A stretch of 11,193 nt of DNA from an uncultured Eubacteriales bacterium (GCA_934444695.1 CAKSDF010000054.1:1-11193), one strand, 5' to 3'. Shown: positions 1 to 7,787, counted from the stretch's first letter. The notes: generated by a model from the letters alone, not told the origin. Made by a program: numbers and translations.

Positions 1-1617
1 AGCCTGGAGTGCCCAGAGTGCGTCGGTGGTGGTAACTTCTTTATCGCCGTCGATATCGCCGTAAATTACATCGGGGCCGGGGCCGGGGATTGCTGCTTCG
101 GCTGCTTCGAGCTTTTCTTTAGCTTCTTTGCCAATGTGTATGAGCATTTTTGCTTCGCCGTAAGAGTTAACAAAGGAGTCAAAGCCTTCTCTTGCTATGT
201 AGATATAATCAACACTTTCCTCGGTAACAGGGAGGGGAATAGCATCGATGGCCTCTACAACAACCTTGCCGGCGCTTACCATATCGTTGTAATCGCTGAT
301 TTTGCCCTGATAGGTGGTCTCGGCACGGGTGAGAACTTCAGCGTTGTCGATAACGCTGGAGATGTCGCCGTAATCTGCTTCAAGAGCGTCATACTTGGTG
401 CGGGCGTTGGTAATGGCCTCGCCGCTGTCCTCGGGGATATCGGGATCATATTTAACTTCGCCGATATCGTCGATGGCTTTTTCAACCTCTTCGATTCTCT
501 CGGCAGGGATAACTGCGGTGAATCCTACGGTGTTGACGGTTATGTTGGCCTTACCGGTGGTGTACACTTCGATGGTGTATTTGCCGTCTGCAGCAGCGGT
601 GAAGGGAAGGTCAATCACTGCGCTTCCGTCATAGAACGAGCCGGTGGTGTTGCCACCTTCGCTGTCCACGATGGTACGGGTGGTGTCGGCCTTTTTAACG
701 TCCTTGGTTGCGACGGTTTCGCCGGCCTCATTTTTAACGGCCAGGGTTGCGAGAACATCGTCGTCGCCGCAGAAAACTCCGTCAAACAGGAGATCGTATT
801 TAGCTGCATACTGTCCGGCGGTAATCTGATGGGTTGCTCCGCCCAGAGCAAGCTTGGGCTCGGCAAAGTCGCCGCGCATTACACGGAAACCTCTGGGAAG
901 AGTGTAGTTGCCGTTTTCGATGTAAGGATTGGTGCGGATACCGGTTTCGTCGTTGGCGGCATCATAGTCGCCGAAGCACCATTCACCTACGGGATCGCCG
1001 AGGAGATCATCAGCATCGTATACTCTCATGTTGATGGCTCTGTAATCGATGATACCGCGGGTCCAGAGACGGGCCTCTCCGCCTACCTCTGAAGAAACGG
1101 TCTCTCCGCCGATCTCGGTGGGGATGGTGACCTCGCCCGAAACGGTGACATAACGTACGCCGTCGGAAGTGTAGCCGAATTTACCCTCATCAATAGCAGC
1201 CTGAAGGCTGTTGGCGGATACTGCCCACTCTACGCAGTGGTCGTAATCCTGAATGTAGAAGTCGGCGATAAGAGCCTGCTCATCAGGATTTCTGCCTTCT
1301 ACATAAAGACCGTTGTAGTCGAGATCAAGCTCAAAAACATAGGTCGAGCCGGCTTTGATGGTAATAACGTTACCGGAAGACATACCGTAAATGGCATAGC
1401 CCTTCCAACCGACCGATTTTTCACGGGCAATAACCTCGTGAGGTGCATCGGAAGTCAGCCCGCTGCCGTCAAAGTTGTTGAATTCAGTAATTCCCCAGCT
1501 TTTGATGGTTGAATAAGCTTCGCCCTCGGCGCTTGCCGGAGATGCGGCAATAACCATAGAGCAAGCCATCATTGCAACAGCAAGCACTACCGAAAGAACT
1601 TTTCTTAAGTTTTTCAT
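1..1617 (-). CDS. Secreted dockerin-containing protein, 3' end outside window
   Basis: The minus strand is open for 539 codons from ATG 1617-1615 to the left edge; the stop lies outside. A GGAGG 9 bases upstream of the ATG supports the start. Residues 1-30 form a signal peptide: KNLRK basic start, hydrophobic core, then A-S-A before Glu31. Residues about 35-370 are rich in Asp, Gly, Tyr and Thr and look like beta-sandwich modules; I recognise no catalytic domain. Residues about 376-439 and 452-511 are two diverged helical repeats sharing an 'AIDxI ... AR..(Y/F)D' pattern seen in many clostridial surface proteins. A PGPGP linker (513-517) leads into a dockerin-type calcium loop with D521, D523, D525 and D532, followed by the helix ALWALQA. 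Dockerins bind cohesins on scaffoldins or the cell surface, so the protein is probably part of an extracellular glycan-binding complex. The second dockerin half is cut off. The dockerin call is firm; the function of the rest is unknown. Confidence 0.88.
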   Translation of the reverse strand, partial: MKNLRKVLSVVLAVAMMACSMVIAASPASAEGEAYSTIKSWGITEFNNFDGSGLTSDAPHEVIAREKSVGWKGYAIYGMSSGNVITIKAGSTYVFELDLDYNGLYVEGRNPDEQALIADFYIQDYDHCVEWAVSANSLQAAIDEGKFGYTSDGVRYVTVSGEVTIPTEIGGETVSSEVGGEARLWTRGIIDYRAINMRVYDADDLLGDPVGEWCFGDYDAANDETGIRTNPYIENGNYTLPRGFRVMRGDFAEPKLALGGATHQITAGQYAAKYDLLFDGVFCGDDDVLATLAVKNEAGETVATKDVKKADTTRTIVDSEGGNTTGSFYDGSAVIDLPFTAAADGKYTIEVYTTGKANITVNTVGFTAVIPAERIEEVEKAIDDIGEVKYDPDIPEDSGEAITNARTKYDALEADYGDISSVIDNAEVLTRAETTYQGKISDYNDMVSAGKVVVEAIDAIPLPVTEESVDYIYIAREGFDSFVNSYGEAKMLIHIGKEAKEKLEAAEAAIPGPGPDVIYGDIDGDKEVTTTDALWALQA

Positions 1618-1671
1618 TCTGTTTTTCCTCCAAAAATAATTTCGTGAAAGAAATTCCTCTTTCTCAATTGC

Positions 1672-1699
1672 ATTGTATCACAAATTTTCAAAAATGCAA
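1672..1699 (-). promoter_or_regulatory. Sigma-A promoter of the dockerin gene
   Basis: Read on the minus strand, a -35 TTGCAT (1699-1694) lies 16 bp from a -10 TACAAT (1677-1672). The -10 is preceded by TGA, giving the extended form TGaTACAAT. The predicted transcript starts near 1665 and has a leader of about 48 bases before ATG 1617, with GGAGG inside it. Confidence 0.65.
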
Positions 1700-1906
1700 G
1701 CAATTTTTAAAATTATTTTGTTGGTTTTTAGAAAATTTATGCAGCGAACAAAAACAACCGTCCGCCAAAAGCCGTAAACCTTATGCTTTTTATGAAAATT
1801 TTATTTTAAAAAATGCAGGGCAAAACTTTTTCGGCAAAATACCGTCCATATTCATTGCGCACTTACATTTATTGTAGTGTTCAGATAATCGGTGTGTTCG
1901 GTTTGT

Positions 1907-2033
1907 CGGGGTATTTAGCTTATCAGGGCATTTGGCTTATCAGGATATTTAGCTTGTCAGGGTATTCAGCTTATCAGGGCATTTGGCTTGGCAGGATATT
2001 TAGCTTGGCAGGATATTTGGCTTGGCAGGATAT
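1907..2033. repeat. 17-bp tandem repeat, seven full units plus a partial one, 51-bp higher order
   Basis: Seven consecutive 17-bp units begin at 1907, 1924, 1941, 1958, 1975, 1992 and 2009, and an eighth partial unit (CAGGATAT) begins at 2026. The typical unit is CAGGATATTTAGCTTGG. Units 1 and 4, 2 and 5, and 3 and 6 resemble each other most (for example CAGGGCATTTGGCTT in units 2 and 5), so a 51-bp triplet was apparently duplicated. A degenerate unit may precede the array at 1890-1906. It ends 32 bp before the dnaB -35 box. There is no dyad symmetry within a unit. Confidence 0.93.
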
Positions 2034-2065
2034 GTGACGGGAAAATTTAAGCGGCTTTAATGTGC

Positions 2066-2094
2066 TTGACCGAGGAAATTTAATGTGTTATAAT
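2066..2094 (+). promoter_or_regulatory. Strong sigma-A promoter of the dnaB-tilS-hpt operon
   Basis: TTGACC (2066-2071) is followed after exactly 17 bp by a consensus TATAAT (2089-2094). A TG at 2086-2087 makes it an extended -10, TGtTATAAT. Transcription should start near 2101, leaving a leader of about 100 bases before the dnaB ATG. This is the best promoter match in the window. Confidence 0.85.
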
Positions 2095-2200
2095 GTATGT
2101 GTATAAATATATAAACTGAGTAAGTGTTTGTTTTTATAGTTTTATATTTACCTTTATATATGCCGCTTTTGCGGAAAACCATTTCACGGGAGTTGCTTTT

Positions 2201-3568
2201 ATGGCCGAATTTGATACCGCCCTCGACGGGCTTAATCTTCCTTACAGCCTCGATTCCGAGCAATCGGTGCTCGGAGCGGTGCTGCTTGATCCCAATTGTA
2301 TGAACGACGAAAAGGTGGCCGAGCTTAAGCCCGATCACTTTTACCTTCCTCAGCACAAGGCCATTTTCAGCACCCTTTTCGGGATGGCTCAGCTCAACAA
2401 GCCCATGGACTTCGTTACCATTCTCGAGGAGCTGCGTTCCTCCGGGCTTTACGAGCAGGCCGGCGGAAAGGAATATCTGGCTCAGCTGGCGCAAACCGTT
2501 CCTTCGGTTGCAAACGTTGGGTATTATGCCAACGTGGTTTATGAAAAATCCCTCATCCGCTCGCTCATAAAGGCCGGGCGGGAGATAGCCTCATCGGCCA
2601 CCGAGGGAGAGGGCACGGCCGAGCTTTTGCTTGATGCGGCCGAGCAGAAAATATACAACATACGCCAGGGTCAGGAAAATTCCGACCTTGTTATGATAAA
2701 GGACATTCTCGCCACCGAGACCATCGACCATTTAAGCGCTTTGGACGATCCCGAGCAGCGCAAAAAGCTGGCCGGAATACCCACCGGCTTTTCCGATGTC
2801 GACAGCATAATCGGCGGCCTTAACAAATCCGACCTCATAATCGTCGGCGCGCGGCCGGGTATGGGAAAGACCAGCTTTATTCTCAATCTCGCCCGCAACG
2901 CCGCAAAGGCCGGCAAAAGGGTGGCCTTTTTCTCGCTGGAAATGTCCAGAGATCAGCTTGCGCAAAGGCTTTTGTCGCTGGATTCCTCGGTCGGAATCAA
3001 CCGGCTGAGAAAGGGCGGTCTTACCCCCGACGAGTGGGACAGAATAGCCACCGCCGCCGGAGAGCTTTACAATGCACAGATTTTTGTTGACGAATCCTCG
3101 GCCATTACCGTTCAGCAGATAAAGGCCAAGGTGCGGCGCAACAAGCCCGATGTTGTTTTTATCGACTATCTTCAGCTTCTTACGGCGGTCACAAAATCCG
3201 ACAACCGCGCCGTTCAAGTTCAGGAAATGACAAGAGACCTTAAAATTATGGCCAAGGAGCTGGCCATTCCGGTGGTTGTGTGTTCTCAGCTTTCCCGTGC
3301 AGGTACGGGACGAGGGGTATCCCACATTCCTCAGCTTTCAGACCTTAGAGAATCGGGTGCAATCGAGCAGGACGCCGACATTGTTATAATGCTCCACCGC
3401 CCGGGATACTACACCGACGGCAGCGAGGGCGAGGAAGTTGATCAAAACGCCGCTCAGGTCATAATCGCAAAGCACCGTCACGGCGAGACCGGCACGGTGG
3501 ATATGTACTGGGACGGACGGTTTGCACGTTTTCTCACCATCGAAAAGAAAGAATACAATGAATATTGA
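2201..3568 (+). CDS. dnaB: Replicative DNA helicase DnaB
   Basis: 455-residue RecA-fold hexameric helicase that unwinds DNA at the replication fork with primase and the helicase loader. The N-terminal DnaB domain spans about residues 12-115 (PYSLDSEQSVLGAVLLD). The helicase core contains Walker A GARPGMGKTS (216-225), the FFSLEMS motif (243-249), Walker B VVFIDYLQLL (318-327), CSQLSR (361-366) and the LSDLRESGAIEQDADIV motif (379-395). KHRHGETG (424-431) is the arginine-finger/beta-hairpin segment. Length is normal for the family and no intein interrupts the P-loop. The ATG follows GGGAG with 8 bases between. The gene opens the operon and its last 11 bases overlap tilS. In many Firmicutes rplI lies directly upstream of dnaB; here a divergent secreted-protein gene does instead. 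Confidence 0.97.
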   Translation: MAEFDTALDGLNLPYSLDSEQSVLGAVLLDPNCMNDEKVAELKPDHFYLPQHKAIFSTLFGMAQLNKPMDFVTILEELRSSGLYEQAGGKEYLAQLAQTVPSVANVGYYANVVYEKSLIRSLIKAGREIASSATEGEGTAELLLDAAEQKIYNIRQGQENSDLVMIKDILATETIDHLSALDDPEQRKKLAGIPTGFSDVDSIIGGLNKSDLIIVGARPGMGKTSFILNLARNAAKAGKRVAFFSLEMSRDQLAQRLLSLDSSVGINRLRKGGLTPDEWDRIATAAGELYNAQIFVDESSAITVQQIKAKVRRNKPDVVFIDYLQLLTAVTKSDNRAVQVQEMTRDLKIMAKELAIPVVVCSQLSRAGTGRGVSHIPQLSDLRESGAIEQDADIVIMLHRPGYYTDGSEGEEVDQNAAQVIIAKHRHGETGTVDMYWDGRFARFLTIEKKEYNEY

Positions 3569-5048
3569 TTTTGTCGAAAAGGTGCGGCGCACCATCGAGA
3601 AGCATCATATGCTTGAAAAGGGCGACCGGGTGGTGGTCGGACTGTCGGGCGGAGCCGATTCCTCGGCCCTTCTTGAGGCGCTTTACCTTTTAAAAGAGCA
3701 ATACTCCCTTTCGCTTTTTGCCGCCCACATCAACCACGGCATAAGGGGAGAGGAAGGGGACAGGGACGAGGCCTTTGCCGAAAGCCTTGCAAAACAGCGA
3801 AGCATCCCCTTTTTGTGCCTTAAAGCCGATGCACCGGCCTATGCAAAGGAGCATCGCATAGGTCTTGAGGATGCGGGACGGCGCATCAGATACGATTATT
3901 TTGAAAGCTGCGCCAAGGGTGGAAAAATCGCCACCGCCCACACCCTTTCGGACAATGCCGAGACGGTGCTTCTGCATTTAAGCCGAGGGGCGGGAACCAA
4001 GGGACTTTGCGGCATCCCGCCGGTAAGAGAAAACATCATACGTCCCCTTATAGACTGCTCCCGTGACGAGGTGGAGGCTTTTTGCAAAAAACAGGGCCTT
4101 GATTTCGTCACCGACAGCACCAACCTTTGCGACGATTACAGCCGCAATTTTATCAGAAACAACATTGTGCCCCTTTTTAAAAAGCTCAATCCCGGTTTTG
4201 AACGGGCGGTATCCCGCTCGGCAGCCATTGCGGCGGGTGAACAGGAATTTATCGAAAGGGAAGCGCAAAAGGCGCTTTCGGACTGCGCGGCAACGGAAGA
4301 GACAAAGTCTTTAAATAAAGAATCTTCCGACGGCACGCAAAGCCACTCTTCGGACGGCTCGGGCAACGCGGAACCCCCCTTTTCTCAAAGCCCGCAAAAG
4401 ATAACATCCTTAGATACCGAGAAGCTTTTATCCCTTGATAAGGGGCTGAGAATGAGGGTGTTAAAGCTCTTTCTTGAAGGACTGTTCAAAAAAAGCGCGG
4501 TGGATTATTCCCTTGTCAGCCGGCTGAACGACAGCCTTAATACCGGCAAGGCGGTTAATCTGAGGGACGGCAAAAAGGCGGTTTTTAAAGACGGGATGCT
4601 GACCGTTGCTTGCCAAAAAGGCCCTTCCCCGCAGCCGTTCTACAAGAAAATCGACCTTTCAAAGGGCAATGCGGTGATTTTTGCCAAGGGAAAAAGGGTG
4701 GAAATTTGCACGGAAGAAAAATTTGAAAAAGCCGAAATAAACGGTTGTCAAAAAATTAACAGTCTGTTATCATATAGTGTGCTCGACCGTGATAAAATAT
4801 CCAACACAGTTATCCTGAGAACACGGCTTTCGGGCGACAAGATAACCCTAAAAAAACGGGGCTGTACAAAAACCCTGAAAAAGCTTTGGAACGAAAAAAA
4901 GTTCACCGAAAAACAGCGGCAAAGCTTTTTGATTCTCGAATCGGACTCTACTTTGGTTCTTTCCGAACCCGACGGCGTAAACGCCGGATACGAGGCCGAC
5001 AAGAACACGAAAAAAATCTTATCAGTTAAAATTTTTGCGGAGGAATGA
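3558..5048 (+). CDS. tilS: tRNA(Ile)-lysidine synthetase TilS
   Basis: Makes lysidine at C34 of the CAU-anticodon tRNA-Ile, using ATP and lysine, so that it reads AUA rather than AUG; acts in the cytoplasm. I chose ATG 3558 (496 residues, MNIDFVEKV). An upstream in-frame ATG at 3522 lies deep inside dnaB and would add 12 unrelated residues. The PP-loop SGGADS is at 30-35, followed by the NHGIRGEEGDRDEAF segment (59-73), HTLSDNAET (128-136) and TDSTNLCDDYSRNFIRN (185-201), all typical of TilS. The C-terminal recognition domain is at about 417-475 (RLSGDKITLKK, KTLKKLWNEKK). Residues about 241-281 form a Ser/Glu/Gly-rich, probably disordered insertion between the two halves. The ribosome binding site is weak (AAGAAAG), so translation is probably coupled to dnaB through the 11-base overlap. 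Confidence 0.94.
   Translation: MNIDFVEKVRRTIEKHHMLEKGDRVVVGLSGGADSSALLEALYLLKEQYSLSLFAAHINHGIRGEEGDRDEAFAESLAKQRSIPFLCLKADAPAYAKEHRIGLEDAGRRIRYDYFESCAKGGKIATAHTLSDNAETVLLHLSRGAGTKGLCGIPPVRENIIRPLIDCSRDEVEAFCKKQGLDFVTDSTNLCDDYSRNFIRNNIVPLFKKLNPGFERAVSRSAAIAAGEQEFIEREAQKALSDCAATEETKSLNKESSDGTQSHSSDGSGNAEPPFSQSPQKITSLDTEKLLSLDKGLRMRVLKLFLEGLFKKSAVDYSLVSRLNDSLNTGKAVNLRDGKKAVFKDGMLTVACQKGPSPQPFYKKIDLSKGNAVIFAKGKRVEICTEEKFEKAEINGCQKINSLLSYSVLDRDKISNTVILRTRLSGDKITLKKRGCTKTLKKLWNEKKFTEKQRQSFLILESDSTLVLSEPDGVNAGYEADKNTKKILSVKIFAEE
5039..5043 (+). promoter_or_regulatory. Shine-Dalgarno GGAGG that decides the hpt start
   Basis: GGAGG at 5039-5043 lies inside the last codons of tilS. The ATG at 5045, which overlaps the tilS stop as ATGA, is only one base away and too close. 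The ATG at 5051 is 7 bases away and is the better start; the one at 5060 is 16 bases away. Confidence 0.7.
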
Positions 5049-5050
5049 AA

Positions 5051-5599
5051 ATGCCGGATATGAAGGATGACATTAAAGAAATACTTATTTCAAAAGAGGA
5101 GCTGCAGGCCATCGTCAGCCGTATAGGCGGCGAGATAAGCCGTGACTACGAGGGCAAAAAGCCCATTCTGGTCAGCATTCTCAAGGGATCGATTGTTTTT
5201 ATGGCCGACCTTATGCGGGCCATCACCATTCCCTGTGAAATCGATTTTATGGCCGTTTCCAGCTACGGCTCGGGGGTAAAGACCTCGGGAGTGGTTAAAA
5301 TAATCAAGGACCTGGATCGGGACATTCACGGCAGAGATCTCATTATCGTTGAGGACATTCTCGACTCGGGTATGACCCTTTCCTACATTCTCGAGCTGCT
5401 TTCGGCGAGAGGGCCGAGAAGCATCAAGATCGCCACCCTTTTCGACAAGCCTTCCCGCCGCCAGGTGGATGTTTTCGCCCAGTATTCCGGCGCAGAGGTG
5501 CCCGATGAATTTATCGTGGGATACGGTCTTGATTACGACGAGGTTTATCGCAATCTTCCCTTTATCGGCGTTTTAAAGCCTTCGGTATATGATAAATAG
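5051..5599 (+). CDS. hpt: Hypoxanthine phosphoribosyltransferase
   Basis: 182-residue type I phosphoribosyltransferase of purine salvage: hypoxanthine (or guanine) plus PRPP gives IMP (or GMP) and pyrophosphate, in the cytoplasm. Visible motifs are VSILKGSIVFMADL (41-54, the flexible PPi-binding region), SSYGSG (70-75), the PRPP loop LIIVEDILDSGMTL (97-110), FDKPSRRQVD (121-130) and the C-terminal VGYGLDYDEVYRNLPFIGVL (156-175). Length is normal. The start at 5051 rests on the GGAGG spacing; 5045 would add two residues. The gene starts 2 bp after the tilS stop, and dnaB-tilS-hpt reads as one transcript. The tilS-hpt-ftsH order is a well-known Firmicutes arrangement and supports the assignment. 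Confidence 0.95.
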   Translation: MPDMKDDIKEILISKEELQAIVSRIGGEISRDYEGKKPILVSILKGSIVFMADLMRAITIPCEIDFMAVSSYGSGVKTSGVVKIIKDLDRDIHGRDLIIVEDILDSGMTLSYILELLSARGPRSIKIATLFDKPSRRQVDVFAQYSGAEVPDEFIVGYGLDYDEVYRNLPFIGVLKPSVYDK

Positions 5600-5643
5600 C
5601 CGTTGGCATCAACGCCTTCGCACACACCTTTCCCTGCTTTTCC

Positions 5644-5662
5644 GACCGCGGAATGAGCGGTC
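5644..5662 (+). other. Perfect hairpin between hpt and ftsH
   Basis: GACCGC (5644-5649) pairs with GCGGTC (5657-5662) around a 7-base loop. The downstream sequence is ATAATTTATAAC rather than a U-run, so it is at best a weak terminator or a processing or stability hairpin in a continuing transcript. I found no convincing -35/-10 pair for ftsH in the 153-bp gap 5600-5752. Confidence 0.4.
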
Positions 5663-5752
5663 ATAATTTATAACAACTAATGTGCTGCACCGCAAAGAAA
5701 AACCGACCTTAAAGGCCATTATTTCGGGCGGCGGCGCAATCTGGAGGGACAA

Positions 5753-7603
5753 ATGAACAAAAATGTCAGAAATGCCGTTTTACTGGTACTTATTCCGGCA
5801 ATTATAATCATCGCGGCCGTGGGCGCCATAGGCACAATAAAACAAAGCGAGACCCCCAAGTATTCCGAAATCGTCGAAAAGATATACAGCGGAAAGATAA
5901 CCGATTTCAACCTTAATCTTTCCTCCGGCCATATGGAATATTACGAGGACAACGACACCGAAAACAAGCTTACCTATGAAATTCCCGATGTCAGCGTTTT
6001 TTATGAGGACGTTGGCCAGTTCATAAGGGAAAACAACCAGAAAGCTTATTCGGGCGAGGAAGGCGCAAAGGCCATTTCCTACGACTATTCGATCAACAGA
6101 GGATCCTGGCTTGTAAGCATGGTTCCGTCCATAATCCTTTTCATCGGAATCGGTGTGCTCTGGTACATTATGATGAAGCGGATGTCGGCCGGAATGGGCA
6201 ACGACAAGGCTATGGGATTCGGAAAGGCCAAGATCAAAAAGCAGTCGGACGACAAGCGCAAAACCACCTTCGCCGATGTGGCCGGTGCCGACGAGGAAAA
6301 GGAAGAAATGTCCGAAATCGTCGAATACCTTAAGGATCCCAAGAAGTTCAACGACCTGGGCGCAAGAATTCCCAAGGGCGTGCTGCTTGTCGGCCCTCCC
6401 GGAACGGGTAAAACCCTTCTTGCGCGCGCCGTTGCCGGCGAGGCAGGAGTGCCCTTCTTCTCGATTTCCGGTTCCGACTTTGTGGAAATGTTCGTGGGAG
6501 TGGGCGCTTCGCGAGTGCGCGATCTTTTCGATCAGGCCAAGAAAAACTCCCCCGCCATTGTATTTATAGACGAGATCGACGCCGTCGGCCGCCAGCGCGG
6601 TACCGGACTCGGCGGAGGTCACGACGAAAGAGAACAGACCTTAAACCAGCTGCTTGTTGAAATGGACGGATTCGGCGCAAACGAAGGTGTCATCGTCATC
6701 GCTGCCACCAACCGGGCCGACATTCTCGATCCCGCTCTCACACGTCCCGGCCGTTTCGACCGTCAGATAATGGTGGGATATCCCGATGTTAAGGGCCGCG
6801 AAGAAATACTCAAGGTCCATTCGAGAGGCAAGCCCCTTGCTCCCGACGTTAGCCTCAAGGTCATCGCACAAACCACCGCAGGATTCACCGGCGCGGACCT
6901 GGAAAACCTGCTTAACGAAGCGGCGCTGCTTGCCGCCCGCAAAAACGCCAAGGCCGTTACCGAGGCCGACATAGAAGAGGCCACCATCAAGGTGGTTATG
7001 GGCGTTGAAAAGAAATCCCGCGTTATGAAGGAAAAGGATAAGCTCATCACCAGCTACCACGAGGCAGGCCACGCCATCGTTTCCTACTATCTCGGCTCTC
7101 AGGATGAGGTTCATCAGATCTCCATCATTCCCCGCGGAATGGCGGCAGGATATACAATGTACCGTCCTTCCGACGATCGCGGACACACCACCAAAACCGA
7201 GCTTATTGAGCAGATCTGCTCGCTGCTCGGCGGAAGGGTTGCCGAAAAGCTGACCCAGGAGGACATAACCACCGGCGCTTCCAACGACATTCAGCGCGCC
7301 ACCGAGATTGCTCAGAAGATGGTTATGAAATACGGTATGAGCGACAAGCTTGGACCCATTGTTTACGGCAAGGATCACGATGAGGTGTTTCTTGGCAGAG
7401 ATCTCGGATCGGCCAAAACCTATTCAGATGAGATCGCCGCCGAAATCGACGAGGAGGTCAAATCCATCGTCGAAGGCCAGTTTGCACACGCCGAAAACAT
7501 TCTTACCGAGCATATGAATAAACTTCATCAAATTGCAAAATATTTATTTGAGAACGAAAAGATGGATGCCGATCAGTTTAAGGCTGCAATGGCCGCCGAA
7601 TAA
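5753..7603 (+). CDS. ftsH: ATP-dependent zinc metalloprotease FtsH
   Basis: 616-residue membrane-bound AAA protease that extracts and degrades misfolded membrane proteins and some short-lived regulators, as a hexamer facing the cytoplasm. The first membrane helix is at about residues 8-28, the extracytoplasmic domain at 30-116 and the second helix at about 119-141. The AAA module carries Walker A GPPGTGKT (214-221), Walker B VFIDEID (270-276), the pore segment around 246 (MFVG) and the second region of homology with arginine fingers (318-338, ending RPGRFDRQ). The protease domain has the zinc site HEAGH (436-440) and the third ligand D512 in TTGASNDIQRA. Everything needed for activity is present. 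GGAGGG lies 4 bases before the ATG. The gene follows hpt as in many Firmicutes. Confidence 0.97.
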   Translation: MNKNVRNAVLLVLIPAIIIIAAVGAIGTIKQSETPKYSEIVEKIYSGKITDFNLNLSSGHMEYYEDNDTENKLTYEIPDVSVFYEDVGQFIRENNQKAYSGEEGAKAISYDYSINRGSWLVSMVPSIILFIGIGVLWYIMMKRMSAGMGNDKAMGFGKAKIKKQSDDKRKTTFADVAGADEEKEEMSEIVEYLKDPKKFNDLGARIPKGVLLVGPPGTGKTLLARAVAGEAGVPFFSISGSDFVEMFVGVGASRVRDLFDQAKKNSPAIVFIDEIDAVGRQRGTGLGGGHDEREQTLNQLLVEMDGFGANEGVIVIAATNRADILDPALTRPGRFDRQIMVGYPDVKGREEILKVHSRGKPLAPDVSLKVIAQTTAGFTGADLENLLNEAALLAARKNAKAVTEADIEEATIKVVMGVEKKSRVMKEKDKLITSYHEAGHAIVSYYLGSQDEVHQISIIPRGMAAGYTMYRPSDDRGHTTKTELIEQICSLLGGRVAEKLTQEDITTGASNDIQRATEIAQKMVMKYGMSDKLGPIVYGKDHDEVFLGRDLGSAKTYSDEIAAEIDEEVKSIVEGQFAHAENILTEHMNKLHQIAKYLFENEKMDADQFKAAMAAE

Positions 7604-7611
7604 GCGGATAC

Positions 7612-7640
7612 ACGGCCGAAAGGGGATTGACGGCGGCCGT
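7612..7640 (+). other. Hairpin just after ftsH
   Basis: ACGGCCG (7612-7618) and CGGCCGT (7634-7640) can form a 7-bp GC-rich stem with a 15-base loop, 8 bases after the ftsH stop. It is followed by AAAGAAACC, so it lacks the U-tract of an intrinsic terminator. It could stabilise the ftsH 3' end. Confidence 0.35.
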
Positions 7641-7672
7641 AAAGAAACCCCGCAAAAGCCCCTTAAAGCAGC

Positions 7673-7696
7673 AAAATGTTTCACGTGAAACATTTT
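7673..7696. promoter_or_regulatory. parS: parS: ParB/Spo0J centromere site
   Basis: Bases 7677-7692 read TGTTTCACGTGAAACA, a perfect match to the bacterial parS consensus TGTTNCACGTGAAACA. Perfect dyad symmetry extends to 24 bp (7673-7696). ParB dimers load here as CTP-dependent clamps, spread on flanking DNA and recruit SMC, so the site marks the origin region for segregation. It is intergenic, 69 bp after ftsH. Because the right side continues as TTTTT, the same palindrome could also fold as a weak AT-rich terminator for ftsH; the exact 16-mer makes parS the stronger reading. Confidence 0.9.
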
Positions 7697-7767
7697 TGAA
7701 AAGCGGCCGGCTGACGCCCGAAACACGCGGTTTTTAACCTGCCGTTCTCTTGAAAAAGAAAAATTAA

Positions 7768-7787
7768 GATCCGCGAGACTGCGGATC
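7768..7787 (+). other. Perfect 7-bp stem-loop in leader of the DUF1858 gene
   Basis: GATCCGC (7768-7774) pairs exactly with GCGGATC (7781-7787) around a GAGACT loop. It ends 13 bases before the AGGAG of the next gene. No U-tract follows on the plus strand. On the minus strand it is followed by TTAATTTTTCTTTTTC, so it could terminate leftward transcription, but no minus-strand gene is nearby. A 5' stabilising or regulatory leader hairpin is more likely. Confidence 0.45.

Larger units (their letters stand above)
1618..2200. other. 583-bp gene-free divergent region between dockerin gene and dnaB
   Basis: This AT-rich stretch separates two divergent genes. It holds the dockerin-gene promoter (1672-1699), the 17-bp tandem array (1907-2033), the dnaB promoter (2066-2094) and a roughly 100-base dnaB leader. 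The leader has a small hairpin, CCGC-TTTT-GCGG (2163-2174), just before the dnaB ribosome binding site. In 1700-1889 I see nothing recognisable. Two plus-strand open frames, 1572-1877 and 1813-2037, have no ribosome binding site and one is simply the repeat translated, so I do not call them genes. Confidence 0.7.

Noticed and set aside
136..1092. Plus-strand 318-codon open frame
   Set aside because: It is antisense to the dockerin protein, has no ribosome binding site, and its composition is that of a shadow frame.
1871..1881. ATTGTAGTGTT shared with 9324-9334 as a common regulatory site
   Set aside because: An 11-base match between two places is expected by chance in a window of this size.
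1572..2037. Two overlapping plus-strand open frames, one with peptide repeats (GYLAYQGIWL)
   Set aside because: No ribosome binding site; the peptide repeats are simply the 17-bp array translated.
5644..5662. Hairpin as terminator of the dnaB-tilS-hpt operon
   Set aside because: No U-tract follows, so I list it only as a hairpin.
7673..7696. Palindrome as only an intrinsic terminator
   Set aside because: The exact parS 16-mer is too specific a match; a terminator role may be secondary.
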